A stretch of 7,982 bases of DNA from JAEELC01 sp963621965 (GTDB lineage Bacteria; Bacillota_I; Bacilli_A; Acholeplasmatales; Anaeroplasmataceae): positions 1 to 7,982 of the forward strand of contig CAVFGN010000055.1 in the NCBI GenBank assembly GCA_963621965.1, given 5' to 3'. Below the pieces are notes generated by a model. The model saw nothing but the letters and a program-made list of their open reading frames with translations. It ran no database searches and was not told the DNA's origin. Positions 1 to 6,475 of this stretch are shown in pieces (position 1 is the stretch's first letter; each line of letters opens with the position of its first letter). Position numbers and translations under genes: made by a program.

Positions 1-231
1 GGTAGCACCTACATTACAAGTAGCCCACTTCACACTTAATCCAAGATCAACATATTCGTGATTGATTTTAGAAATATCATCAATTTTATTGATTAATTTT
101 TCTTTATCAATTTCATCACAATAACATTTAACAATAGATAATACTCTTGCAATAGCATAATCTATTGTTTCTTTTTTGGATACATTTTTCCTATAATTTA
201 TAAGGTATTCGTAAGCTTCTTTTAGTGTCAT
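1..231 (-). CDS. N-terminal part of a Bacteroidales-type protein, runs off the left edge
   Basis: An open frame starts at ATG 231-229 and stays open for 77 codons to the window edge, so only the N-terminus is visible. About 55 residues of lysine-rich, mostly helical-looking sequence (MTLKEAYEYLINYRK...) are followed by EYVDLGLSVKWATCNVGAT. This last stretch matches a motif I know from many Bacteroidales proteins, usually continued by a Pro-Glu-Glu-Tyr-Gly / Ala-Trp-Gly-Glu segment that lies beyond this window. The module has no function I can state with confidence. There is no Shine-Dalgarno; the start is preceded by an A-run (minus-strand AAAAAAAAACTATG), as is usual in Bacteroidetes. It is separated from the upstream gene by 161 nt holding a terminator-like hairpin, so it probably has its own transcript. 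Its main value here is as a host marker. Confidence 0.8.
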   Translation of the reverse strand, partial: MTLKEAYEYLINYRKNVSKKETIDYAIARVLSIVKCYCDEIDKEKLINKIDDISKINHEYVDLGLSVKWATCNVGAT

Positions 232-260
232 AGTTTTTTTTTAAATTGTTATTATTTGTT

Positions 261-312
261 ATTCTCTAATTTATTATTTTATCAATAGTGTAAAAAGATA
301 AATATAGAGAAT
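261..312. other. AT-rich stem-loop in the leader of the left-edge gene
   Basis: ATTCTCTA (261-268) pairs perfectly with TAGAGAAT (305-312), and after a one-base bulge a further six A/T pairs can form inward. On the minus strand it lies in the untranslated leader 30-80 nt before the ATG at 231. On the plus strand it is followed by a T-rich run, but no plus-strand gene precedes it. It could be an operator, a leader structure or chance pairing in very AT-rich DNA. No convincing Bacteroidetes promoter (TTTG ... TAnnTTTG) was found nearby. Confidence 0.35.
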
Positions 313-349
313 TTATTTTTTTAATCAACTACACCATCCCCATAATAAA

Positions 350-383
350 GTTTAGCAACCACATCAAATCGTGATTGCTAAAC
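350..383 (-). terminator. Terminator-like hairpin after the restriction/ART cassette
   Basis: GTTTAGCAA (350-358) and TTGCTAAAC (375-383) form a perfect 9-bp stem. After a C/A mismatch a 3-bp CAC/GTG inner stem follows, with an 8-nt loop. On the minus strand the hairpin begins 10 nt after the stop codon of the 393-899 gene and is followed by TTTATTATGG, a short, interrupted U-tract. Its position makes it the likely transcription end for the three-gene operon upstream. The U-tract is weak, so efficiency is uncertain. Confidence 0.6.
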
Positions 384-392
384 CAAGAATAA

Positions 393-899
393 TTATTTAT
401 CTTTCCACCATTTATAATATTCTGGACAATCATTCAAAGTATTAACCAAATGACTTGTTTCTTCATTATATGGAATTGCATACTTCCATACTGTCTGATT
501 ACCAATCGTTTTAATACTTTCAAAACTTTGACAAGAAAATAAATTAGCCTGCCATTCTGTATCGCTATATTTTTTTGTTAAAATCTTATCAAAAGGCTTA
601 AATTCGTTCACATCAAACCTCTTAATTGGCATTTTAAATTTATTCCAATCTCTTTGTTCTTTCGATGGAAACAATACACATTCTCCGCAGCCTTTTATAA
701 AAGTACCATCTTGAAAATAAATCTCCGTTTTATATGAAACATCATTATTATAATTAACTATAATAATATAACTGTCGTCGTCTGCTATTATATCTTTATC
801 AATGCGCGAAAAATATACAACACCGCGAATCATACTATAAAGTTTAGTACCAGAAGGACAGTCTTTAAGGATTTTTACTAAATCAAGTTTTTTATTCAT
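393..899 (-). CDS. Hypothetical protein of a family seen in Bacteroidales and their phages
   Basis: A 168-residue protein without signal peptide or membrane segment. It looks like two beta-rich halves. The first (about 8-88) starts LKDCPSGTKLYS and ends with GECVLFPSK (72-80) and RDW (83-85). The second starts at PFDKIL (102-107), has a lone Trp116 typical of the family, and finishes YNEET (144-148) ... CPEYYKWW (158-165). I recall this layout (DCPxGTKLYS, GEC-LFPSK, PFDK, YNEET-H, DCPEYYK) from many uncharacterised Bacteroidales and Bacteroides-phage proteins; I know no tested function. The start at 899 lies 12 nt after the stop of the putative ADP-ribosyltransferase, so it is probably the last gene of the same operon, and a hairpin follows its stop. 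Whether it takes part in the activity of the two upstream genes is unknown. Confidence 0.85.
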   Translation of the reverse strand: MNKKLDLVKILKDCPSGTKLYSMIRGVVYFSRIDKDIIADDDSYIIIVNYNNDVSYKTEIYFQDGTFIKGCGECVLFPSKEQRDWNKFKMPIKRFDVNEFKPFDKILTKKYSDTEWQANLFSCQSFESIKTIGNQTVWKYAIPYNEETSHLVNTLNDCPEYYKWWKDK

Positions 900-911
900 A
901 ATTGTGAAAAA

Positions 912-1445
912 TTATTTGAGATACACAACACTTTTTGAAATTTTCATATTCAAAAAGTAAAAGTTATTTGGAAACCTATCATCTTCTTTGTTGTTTTTAT
1001 TTGTATAACTTATCAATTTGAAACTTGTATTTCTTGGTAAAATAATTTCATGTTGTGAATAACAATCAATTTCATCTTCGCTGAATAAGTCATTAACATC
1101 AATACAAGAACATTCATCATCAGATGTGATGTGTATTAACAATTCATAATCTGACCAATAATTAGCCCAAGGCGATAACATATATTTTGAACTTGATGTG
1201 AAACCTTTATTAGTAAATGTTTTATCAATATAGTTGTGTATGTTATCTTTTGTTACACCATATATGTTTTTCATATAATCCCAATCAACCGTTCTATAAG
1301 TATTGATAATTTGTTTTCTATATTGAAATGCACAATCTAAATCAACTTTATCAATAGGCTCATCATTTCTTAATTGATTATTTATGTTTGTAGTATAACC
1401 TAAAACATAATCTTTTATAATATTTTTTATCTTTGGACTATACAT
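912..1445 (-). CDS. Putative mono-ADP-ribosyltransferase (ART fold, QxE type)
   Basis: A 177-residue protein showing the three signature elements of R-S-E class ADP-ribosyltransferases, in order and with plausible spacing. Arg51 in NTYRTVD (the LYRG-like strand that binds NAD), GFTSSS (81-86, the STS motif) and Q131-H132-E133 followed by IILPRNTSF, the usual Leu-Pro-Arg-Gly/Asn-Thr strand of the family. The Gln-x-Glu form resembles C3-like enzymes that modify asparagine rather than the Glu-x-Glu of arginine-specific enzymes. Such enzymes move ADP-ribose from NAD+ to a protein; phage examples (T4 Alt, ModA, ModB) modify host RNA polymerase and ribosomal or other proteins. Target here is unknown. 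There is no secretion signal, so it likely acts in the infected cell. The start at 1445 is only 5 nt after the stop of the intein-bearing restriction-modification gene, implying one transcript. Assignment is by motif recognition only. Confidence 0.7.
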   Translation of the reverse strand: MYSPKIKNIIKDYVLGYTTNINNQLRNDEPIDKVDLDCAFQYRKQIINTYRTVDWDYMKNIYGVTKDNIHNYIDKTFTNKGFTSSSKYMLSPWANYWSDYELLIHITSDDECSCIDVNDLFSEDEIDCYSQHEIILPRNTSFKLISYTNKNNKEDDRFPNNFYFLNMKISKSVVYLK

Positions 1446-1450
1446 ATTTT

Positions 1451-4400
1451 TTATTTTCTCAAGAACCTAAGTTCATAAACTTGTGGGCGTAACTTATTTG
1501 CAAAGTCTTTATAAATTCCCATAAAGGCTTTCAAATCATCAGGGCAGAACATTTTGCATAATGCTTTTATTTGATACCAGCCGCAATCCCAGTTGTTAAT
1601 TTGATATTTTGGTTCTTCGTCATTGAACATCTGTCGGTACTTGAATGACTTATAAACCAAATCTTTTGCTGCTTGCAGAACCTCCAAAGCCTCTGTACTG
1701 AACTCACTCTTATGCTCTTCAATGAACTTATAAACAAATCTGTCAGTGTCTGTTCTTGCGTCTGTGAAAAGTTCATTATTGTTATTCTCATTAGCCAAAT
1801 TTAGCATCTCATCTTTGGAAAGGAAAAAGAACTCATTTTTCAGTCTGTCATTCTCTAAACGATAGGACATACAATAATTTGCAAAGAGTGCTTTTACCAA
1901 ACAATCGTATTTGAAAGTGTCAGGAATAGTTACATTCATATTATATTGGTCTTTATCTATTGCCCAATTTGTCGTTATTAGTTGTTTGATAGTCAGCACG
2001 ACACAAGACTCTAAAAGGTTTGTTTTGGTGATATTAGTAGCATTCACCCCTGCTTTTGGGTTTCTATTTGATATTTGGCAGAACTGATTCGGCTGTACAT
2101 CATTGGCAGGTAAATTTATAGACGCCAAGTAATTCCCGTATAATTTGAACTCTCCTTTTGCAAAAGTCATTGTTTTGCTATCTTCACAATAGACAACGGA
2201 TTGATTATATTTTTTTGTATCTCCGAAAGTATTTGTTACATATTTTGTACTTGTTATCACATCTTGCCCATCGAAATTATATAGTGTCTTTTCACCTATT
2301 GCAACGATTTCGTTATCTTCATTTTTCTCTACTAATGTATGCACAAAGTTATTCTTTTCTTCTTGCTCTCCACTTGTCCATATATTGAAAGTTATTCCCC
2401 ATTGTGAACTGCAATCTGCAAACTCACTTGCACAGAACATTATTCCATTCTCAAATTTGAAATTCTTGAACCAAAGTTTTCGGAAATTCTCACTTTGTGG
2501 TTTGAGCATCCAACTCGGTTTGGTGAAACAGCAAACATTAACATTTGTTAAATTATATGCTTCTTTTATCTTTGCAATACGATATAGGAATTGTTTGATA
2601 AATTCAGAACTATCTAATTTGTCTGCTTTCATTTGTTTGCAAACAGCGGTTTCTGTGGTTTGTCCTGCTTGCATATTCTTTTGTCCTGTACTTTTCCCAT
2701 ACGGCGGATTGATAAAGAACATAAACGGCTTATTCTCTTTTAGTGCTTGAATCAAACCATCAGGCACTTTGTTTCCCTCGCTTATCAAATCATCAGGCAT
2801 TGGGAAATAGTCATTGAGAAAATCAAATTGGAACTTGGTTGCTTCCTTGTTGTAATTCTTGCCTATCTCCAACTCACTATCGAAAAGAGTGCTGCAATAT
2901 AATTCTTTGAAATAGTAATCACGGGTCAAATTATGAGTTCCACAACAATTTGAAGAAACATATATCTTATTATTTCTGCGAACAATCAGCATACCACTTT
3001 CTACTTCAAAACAATAGCATTTCCTATCATTATTTTTTTCGAGATAGAACTTATTATTTGGATTAGAAATTTTAGCGTTTGTGAATTTTGTTTGAGAGAT
3101 TTGATAATTGGGTTTATAATTCATTCTATTTCTATTATCGGTTCTAAAATGGCAAGTTCCATCGCCGCAACTTGTCAAAATAAAAGATATTAAATCGGCA
3201 TCTTCTTTTTTACTTGTTGATACAGACTTACGAATGTTTGCCCTTCCATTATTGAAAGTTTCTTTTACGAGAGAACCATCCCAATAAAAGATTTCATCTG
3301 CAAAAATTTTCTTGCTTTCGATAGAAAGATTATACCACTCTTTTGGAAAATGTTTTGGATTAAACCCATAATCAAAATGAAAATAAAAATTAGCACACCC
3401 CTTTTTATCAAACTTTAAAGTATATTCTTTTCCGTATTTTTCAAGCAGCATTTTCAAGCGTTCAATTTTACGCCCTTTTTTAATAGAAACTAAATATACA
3501 TCACGAACACTTGTGTCATTTTCAGTAAAACGAGTATTACGAGAAGTCCTATTTTTATGATTATTCAAAACTGATTTTGGTAAATATGTTCCATCGGCAT
3601 TTATTGCAATTGCTAAGCGTATAACACTTTCATCCACATTTAATTCTCCATTATACACAAAAGTTTTTGGTATTGATAAATGAAGATTTCCAACTTTTTG
3701 CTGTTTAAAATATAATTCTTCAGCACTTACCTTAAACGGAGCGGAATTTTTATCTTTATCTTTTTTAACAACAAAATTGTGATTTTTTGTGCAGCAAACA
3801 TCTAATTGAGAACCTACCAAGCGTACCCAATCATCTGTATAATTTTTTATAATATGGCGTATAGGTTTAACAAAATTAGATGTTCCATCAGCATTATATT
3901 GCATTACTAAATCACCGTCTTCATACTCGCTTATCTTCTTAAACCCATTTTGTGAAAGGAACTCGGTTTCTTTATCAAAACAATTGTCCCAAACAACATA
4001 TTCTTCTCGCCAATTCTCGCCAAATCTTTTACTAATCATCTCATTAGCAAAATCTGTATATTTTAAGGGTGTAAAGAAGTCCCCGCTGTTCCGTCTTTCA
4101 GTGTCTTCAATCAGTCGATCAGCAATCTCGGTGAATTTGACAATCTCTTGCGGTGTGTAGTTCTTTTGGAAATAAGAGAAGAACGAGTCAAATTTGCTAT
4201 TGTCAATCTCTACATTTCCTTTTGGTGTTACCAAACAATTCTTCTTGCTCGGGTGTTTATAGTATTCTTCCCCATTGGTTATAATTCCCATAAAGATAGA
4301 AACCAATTCTTTGCTGCTATATTTTTTAGAGTTTTTAATAACTCGTCCCAAAAAAGTTTCATATATGTTAGCGATATTATGCTCGGTTATATGCACATAT

Positions 4401-4930
4401 CTTTGCACATTGGCTGCCAAATCTTTTATCTTATCTGTAACGGCTTTGAACGAAAAGTTCTCATCTACATTGAAAATATAGGGATTTAGTTTCTCGCTTT
4501 GGGCAATCTTCAAAACAAAATCAGGATTTAGTATATGTGCAGAACTTGGTGCAATAGTCCAATCGGTTTCCTCATCGAGAAAATCAATAATATCATTAGT
4601 GTGAAAAACAAAGCACTCATTTTTATCAGCGATTAGGCAGACATTAGGCAGGATTAGTCCGTTATCTTCAAATTGTTTCATATAATAGAGCACTTGGACG
4701 ATAACCTTTGCACGACCAATTCTGCTCTGCATATCTTCGTCAAATTTGTATTCAATGATAAGTTTCAGTAGTTTACCGTTGTCTGTCTTGGTGTCAATCA
4801 ATCCATCACACGCAAAGGGGTGTGTAATATCTACATTGGGAAAATAGAGAGAAATCCCCTTATTGTAGATTTGTTCAACCTCACGCTCAACCAACGAGTT
4901 CTTAATTTGATAAAAAAATTTGCTGTTCAT
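1451..4930 (-). CDS. Restriction-modification-like nuclease/N6-adenine methyltransferase fusion, interrupted by an intein
   Basis: The 1159-residue precursor becomes 814 residues after removal of an intein at 317-661. The N-terminal region carries a PD-(D/E)xK nuclease pattern: D42/D46, then E60-Y61-K62 on a hydrophobic strand, then Q79xxxY83, the QxxxY helix motif typical of type I-like restriction nucleases. A connector (about 120-280) follows. The methyltransferase has motif X around GDFFTP (283-288), motif I split by the intein (WDN 314-316 joined to CCGTHNL 662-668), and motif IV NPPYG (741-745), typical of N6-adenine DNA methyltransferases. The last ~300 residues, including W-GITFNIW (844-851), may contain target recognition. 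Nuclease, methylase and specificity in one chain is the type IIG layout. ATG 4930 lies 19 nt from the end of a long inverted repeat. Sampled lines of the exteins are more GC-rich (about 35-42%) than neighbouring genes (23-28%), suggesting transfer. It heads an operon with the ART and one more gene. Substrate site and whether cleavage is retained are unknown. Confidence 0.85.
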   Translation of the reverse strand: MNSKFFYQIKNSLVEREVEQIYNKGISLYFPNVDITHPFACDGLIDTKTDNGKLLKLIIEYKFDEDMQSRIGRAKVIVQVLYYMKQFEDNGLILPNVCLIADKNECFVFHTNDIIDFLDEETDWTIAPSSAHILNPDFVLKIAQSEKLNPYIFNVDENFSFKAVTDKIKDLAANVQRYVHITEHNIANIYETFLGRVIKNSKKYSSKELVSIFMGIITNGEEYYKHPSKKNCLVTPKGNVEIDNSKFDSFFSYFQKNYTPQEIVKFTEIADRLIEDTERRNSGDFFTPLKYTDFANEMISKRFGENWREEYVVWDNCFDKETEFLSQNGFKKISEYEDGDLVMQYNADGTSNFVKPIRHIIKNYTDDWVRLVGSQLDVCCTKNHNFVVKKDKDKNSAPFKVSAEELYFKQQKVGNLHLSIPKTFVYNGELNVDESVIRLAIAINADGTYLPKSVLNNHKNRTSRNTRFTENDTSVRDVYLVSIKKGRKIERLKMLLEKYGKEYTLKFDKKGCANFYFHFDYGFNPKHFPKEWYNLSIESKKIFADEIFYWDGSLVKETFNNGRANIRKSVSTSKKEDADLISFILTSCGDGTCHFRTDNRNRMNYKPNYQISQTKFTNAKISNPNNKFYLEKNNDRKCYCFEVESGMLIVRRNNKIYVSSNCCGTHNLTRDYYFKELYCSTLFDSELEIGKNYNKEATKFQFDFLNDYFPMPDDLISEGNKVPDGLIQALKENKPFMFFINPPYGKSTGQKNMQAGQTTETAVCKQMKADKLDSSEFIKQFLYRIAKIKEAYNLTNVNVCCFTKPSWMLKPQSENFRKLWFKNFKFENGIMFCASEFADCSSQWGITFNIWTSGEQEEKNNFVHTLVEKNEDNEIVAIGEKTLYNFDGQDVITSTKYVTNTFGDTKKYNQSVVYCEDSKTMTFAKGEFKLYGNYLASINLPANDVQPNQFCQISNRNPKAGVNATNITKTNLLESCVVLTIKQLITTNWAIDKDQYNMNVTIPDTFKYDCLVKALFANYCMSYRLENDRLKNEFFFLSKDEMLNLANENNNNELFTDARTDTDRFVYKFIEEHKSEFSTEALEVLQAAKDLVYKSFKYRQMFNDEEPKYQINNWDCGWYQIKALCKMFCPDDLKAFMGIYKDFANKLRPQVYELRFLRK
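2948..3982 (-). other. LAGLIDADG-type intein inserted in methyltransferase motif I
   Basis: Residues 317-661 of the host protein, 345 residues, in frame. Block A is Cys317-FDKETEFLS; block B has T381-K-N-H384 after a hydrophobic strand. Two LAGLIDADG-like helices follow: LAIAINADG (439-447) and ADEIFYWDG (544-552), each keeping the catalytic-position Asp (446, 551), so the homing endonuclease may be active. Block F/G is CYCFEVESGMLIVRRNNKI then YVSSN661, with Cys662 as the +1 nucleophile. The penultimate residue is Ser660, not the usual His; endings of the form VRRNGKI-hydrophobic-SGN-Cys are something I recall from phage inteins, so splicing is still plausible. Both DNA junctions read AAT-TGT on the coding strand, and excision rejoins WDN to CCGTHNL. 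It disrupts the SAM-binding loop, so the methylase should be dead until splicing occurs. Confidence 0.92.
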
Positions 4931-4970
4931 AATAATAAGTTGTAAGGTATTTTTGTTTTTTAATTTATTT

Positions 4971-5009
4971 AAATTTATCCGTATTATTGCAAATAATACG
5001 GATAAATTT
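4971..5009. repeat. 18-bp perfect inverted repeat between genes
   Basis: The arms 4971-4988 and 4992-5009 are perfect reverse complements separated by only GCA, so an RNA would fold into a very stable hairpin despite its AT content. The right arm ends on the first base of the stop codon of the 5009-5401 gene. On the minus strand the hairpin is followed by an A-rich, not U-rich, stretch, so it is not a textbook intrinsic terminator in the direction of the genes; on the plus strand only TTTT follows. It may block 3' exonucleases, terminate weakly in both directions, or serve as a protein-binding site that insulates the restriction/ART cassette. Confidence 0.8.
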
Positions 5010-5401
5010 TATAATTCTTCTTCCTTAACAACTTTTAATTTGTTATATTTTTTCCATTCAAAATCATACAATTGTGATGGTGTTTCAATCAAGAAATATA
5101 ATTTTTTATTATCTTTGATAATACTACAGTTATATTCTTTTTTTTCATCAAAAAGAGGAAAAACTTGAGACATCATCCAAGCAATAGCATCTTCTGATGT
5201 ATCTGGAAGAAATTTCTTTTCAAGAATATCTATAAGGCTATCTCTTACTTGATCATAATTATAGTAGAAATCAGAGTGTAAACAAGTAACTTGTCTAACT
5301 GCTTCACAGAAGATATTATCAATCTTTTCTTGATTAATCAATGCTTGAACGGCATCAACAAAAAGTTTTTTATTTTCTTTTGTATAAGGTAAGTTTGTCA
5401 T
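5009..5401 (-). CDS. Hypothetical protein, 130 residues
   Basis: Not recognised. The protein has no signal peptide or membrane segment. The first 90 residues look helical, with features such as IFCEAVRQVTCLHSDFYYN and DSLIDILEKKFLPD; the C-terminal third (KLYFLIETPSQLYDFEWKKYNK) looks like strands and ends in an acidic-basic tail (VVKEEEL). Start ATG 5401 is preceded by an AT-only leader, with no Shine-Dalgarno. A hairpin with a U-rich tail lies upstream, after the preceding gene, and the 18-bp inverted repeat begins at its stop codon, so it may be transcribed as a single unit. Confidence 0.75.
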   Translation of the reverse strand: MTNLPYTKENKKLFVDAVQALINQEKIDNIFCEAVRQVTCLHSDFYYNYDQVRDSLIDILEKKFLPDTSEDAIAWMMSQVFPLFDEKKEYNCSIIKDNKKLYFLIETPSQLYDFEWKKYNKLKVVKEEEL

Positions 5402-5448
5402 AATAATAAAAAAACTAATAGATAGTAAATATTAACAAGACCTAAAAC

Positions 5449-5482
5449 AAAAACTAGAACTAATTGTTAAACCAGTTTTTTC
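5449..5482 (-). terminator. Weak terminator-like hairpin after the 5499-5993 gene
   Basis: On the minus strand AAAAACTGG pairs with CTAGTTTTT (nine pairs including one G-U) across a 14-nt loop and is followed by GTTTTAGG, giving the A-rich stem / U-rich tail pattern of an intrinsic terminator. It begins about 20 nt after the stop of the upstream gene inside a 97-nt gap that holds nothing else I can name. The stem is mostly A-U pairs, so stability is low. Confidence 0.45.
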
Positions 5483-5498
5483 TAAAAATACTTTGTCT

Positions 5499-5993
5499 TT
5501 ATTCATCTTTATCTGTAATATTTGAATCTTTGAATTTTTCACAAAGACTATGTTTATAATTTGTTATCATTGATTCTTTAAAATAATCAAGTTGTTCGTT
5601 TATTGCTTGAACTTTTTCTTCAAAAGTATCTCTATTTTGAAAATAATCTGGAGTTTTAACTACAAAAGCTAAAATAGAAAATTGAGTAAGTTCTTGTTGA
5701 TAGATTTCATCAATATCTACTTCAGTTGGTCTAGCAAATTCCCATCCAGAAAACGCAAAATCTTCATGATCTTCAAAATCACTTTTAATATCATTATTAA
5801 CTTGCCATTCTAAATGTTTTCTTAGAAGGGTTAACATAACATTTAAAGTTCTTACTTGAGTATAACCATCGTTTTGAAGACAAAACATGAGAATATCTCT
5901 CTCATCATCGTAAACAAAATCATCAGCTTTATCACAAGTATATAACTCGTCAAGCTCTTCCTTTTTTGGTTTAAAAATTTCGTAATGACTCAT
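5499..5993 (-). CDS. Hypothetical acidic protein, 164 residues
   Basis: Not recognised. The protein is rich in Asp and Glu (for example DELYTCDKADDFVYDDERD at 15-33 and DFEDHEDF further on), soluble-looking, with a predicted helix-rich middle (VRTLNVMLTLLRKHLEW) and a second helical stretch (DTFEEKVQAINEQLDYFKES). No catalytic motif is visible. The start codon ATG 5993 overlaps the stop of the upstream gene in an ATGA arrangement, a sign of translational coupling, and supports this start over later Met codons. The coupling suggests that its product is needed together with that of the 5990-6394 gene. Confidence 0.75.
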   Translation of the reverse strand: MSHYEIFKPKKEELDELYTCDKADDFVYDDERDILMFCLQNDGYTQVRTLNVMLTLLRKHLEWQVNNDIKSDFEDHEDFAFSGWEFARPTEVDIDEIYQQELTQFSILAFVVKTPDYFQNRDTFEEKVQAINEQLDYFKESMITNYKHSLCEKFKDSNITDKDE

Positions 5994-6394
5994 AGTAAAT
6001 TTTTATCTAAAATTTCTTTAATAGCATTATGTAATGCAAAAATACGTTCACCGTAGACATATAAACTGGATTGTTCTCCATTAATGCTATACGACCACAT
6101 CTCATATTCATGATTATAATGTAAAGTTATAATAATATCTTTTTCATCTAACCAATCTAGTACTTCCAATACAGTAGGAGCAGCAATAATATGCGGCTCT
6201 TTATTACCATATTGTTTCCATTCTTGACAGTAATAATCCCAATCTTCATTAGTAGACTGACGCATAACATCAGCCCATCTTAATGTAGGATAATCACTAT
6301 CACGATCATCATAACAATAGTTACAAGATTCATTAAAACCTTTCTCTTTTAATTGAAAAGCAATCTCATAACTTACTATAAATTTGTCTTTCAT
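5990..6394 (-). CDS. Hypothetical protein, 134 residues, start placed at the internal Met
   Basis: The open frame extends upstream to an ATG at 6457, but the first 21 codons of that longer version coincide with a 13-bp terminator hairpin, so the ATG at 6394 (MKDKFIVSYE) is preferred. From that start the protein has a helical N-terminus (YEIAFQLKEKGF), a CNYC pair (24-27), then PTVLEVLDWLDEKDIIITL (73-91), a W/Y-rich strand pair (MWSYSINGE) and a final helix (ERIFALHNAIKEILDKNLL). The pattern 'helix, PT-x-x-EVLxWLxEK-x-I, strands, A-x-x-x-I-x-x-xL' is one I recall from small uncharacterised Bacteroidales phage proteins; no function is known to me. It is followed by a gene whose start overlaps its stop by 4 nt. 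Confidence 0.75.
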   Translation of the reverse strand: MKDKFIVSYEIAFQLKEKGFNESCNYCYDDRDSDYPTLRWADVMRQSTNEDWDYYCQEWKQYGNKEPHIIAAPTVLEVLDWLDEKDIIITLHYNHEYEMWSYSINGEQSSLYVYGERIFALHNAIKEILDKNLL

Positions 6395-6470
6395 AAAATA
6401 AAAAAGTCTAGTTAATACTGGATACAACATAATCATTAATTTCTGAATGTTGACCAATATTAACTAGACT
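6395..6470 (-). terminator. Long-stem terminator running directly into the next start codon
   Basis: AGTCTAGTTAATA (6405-6417) and TATTAACTAGACT (6458-6470) form a 13-bp perfect stem; inside it CAACAT (6425-6430) pairs with ATGTTG (6447-6452) as a second stem. On the minus strand the stem closes into TTTTTTATTTT and then immediately ATG (6394). It starts 5 nt after the stop codon of the 6476-6793 gene. Stem plus U-tract fits an intrinsic terminator for that gene, but the same RNA is the 5' leader of the following gene. Confidence 0.75.
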
Positions 6471-6475
6471 ATAAA

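Noticed and set aside
232..349. Bacteroidetes promoter for the left-edge gene
   Set aside because: No TTTG ... TAnnTTTG pair with proper spacing could be identified; the DNA is too AT-rich to trust looser matches.
1567..1791. Second minus-strand frame of 74 codons inside the large gene
   Set aside because: It is a shadow of the large coding sequence, whose protein motifs are clear in the other frame.
2158..2750. Plus-strand frames of 76 and 121 codons
   Set aside because: They are antisense to the methyltransferase part of the large gene, have no motifs and no separate start context.
4148..4489. Plus-strand frames of 113 and 68 codons
   Set aside because: They overlap each other and are antisense to the connector of the large gene; no recognisable protein.
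4920..5168. Plus-strand frame of 82 codons
   Set aside because: It spans the 18-bp inverted repeat and is antisense to the end of the 5009-5401 gene; its Phe/Leu/Ser-rich composition is what antisense AT-rich DNA gives.
6395..6457. N-terminal extension of the 5990-6394 gene to ATG 6457
   Set aside because: The extra 21 codons coincide with the stem-loop and U-tract of a terminator; the ATG at 6394 follows the same ATGAAAGAC pattern as the 6793 start.
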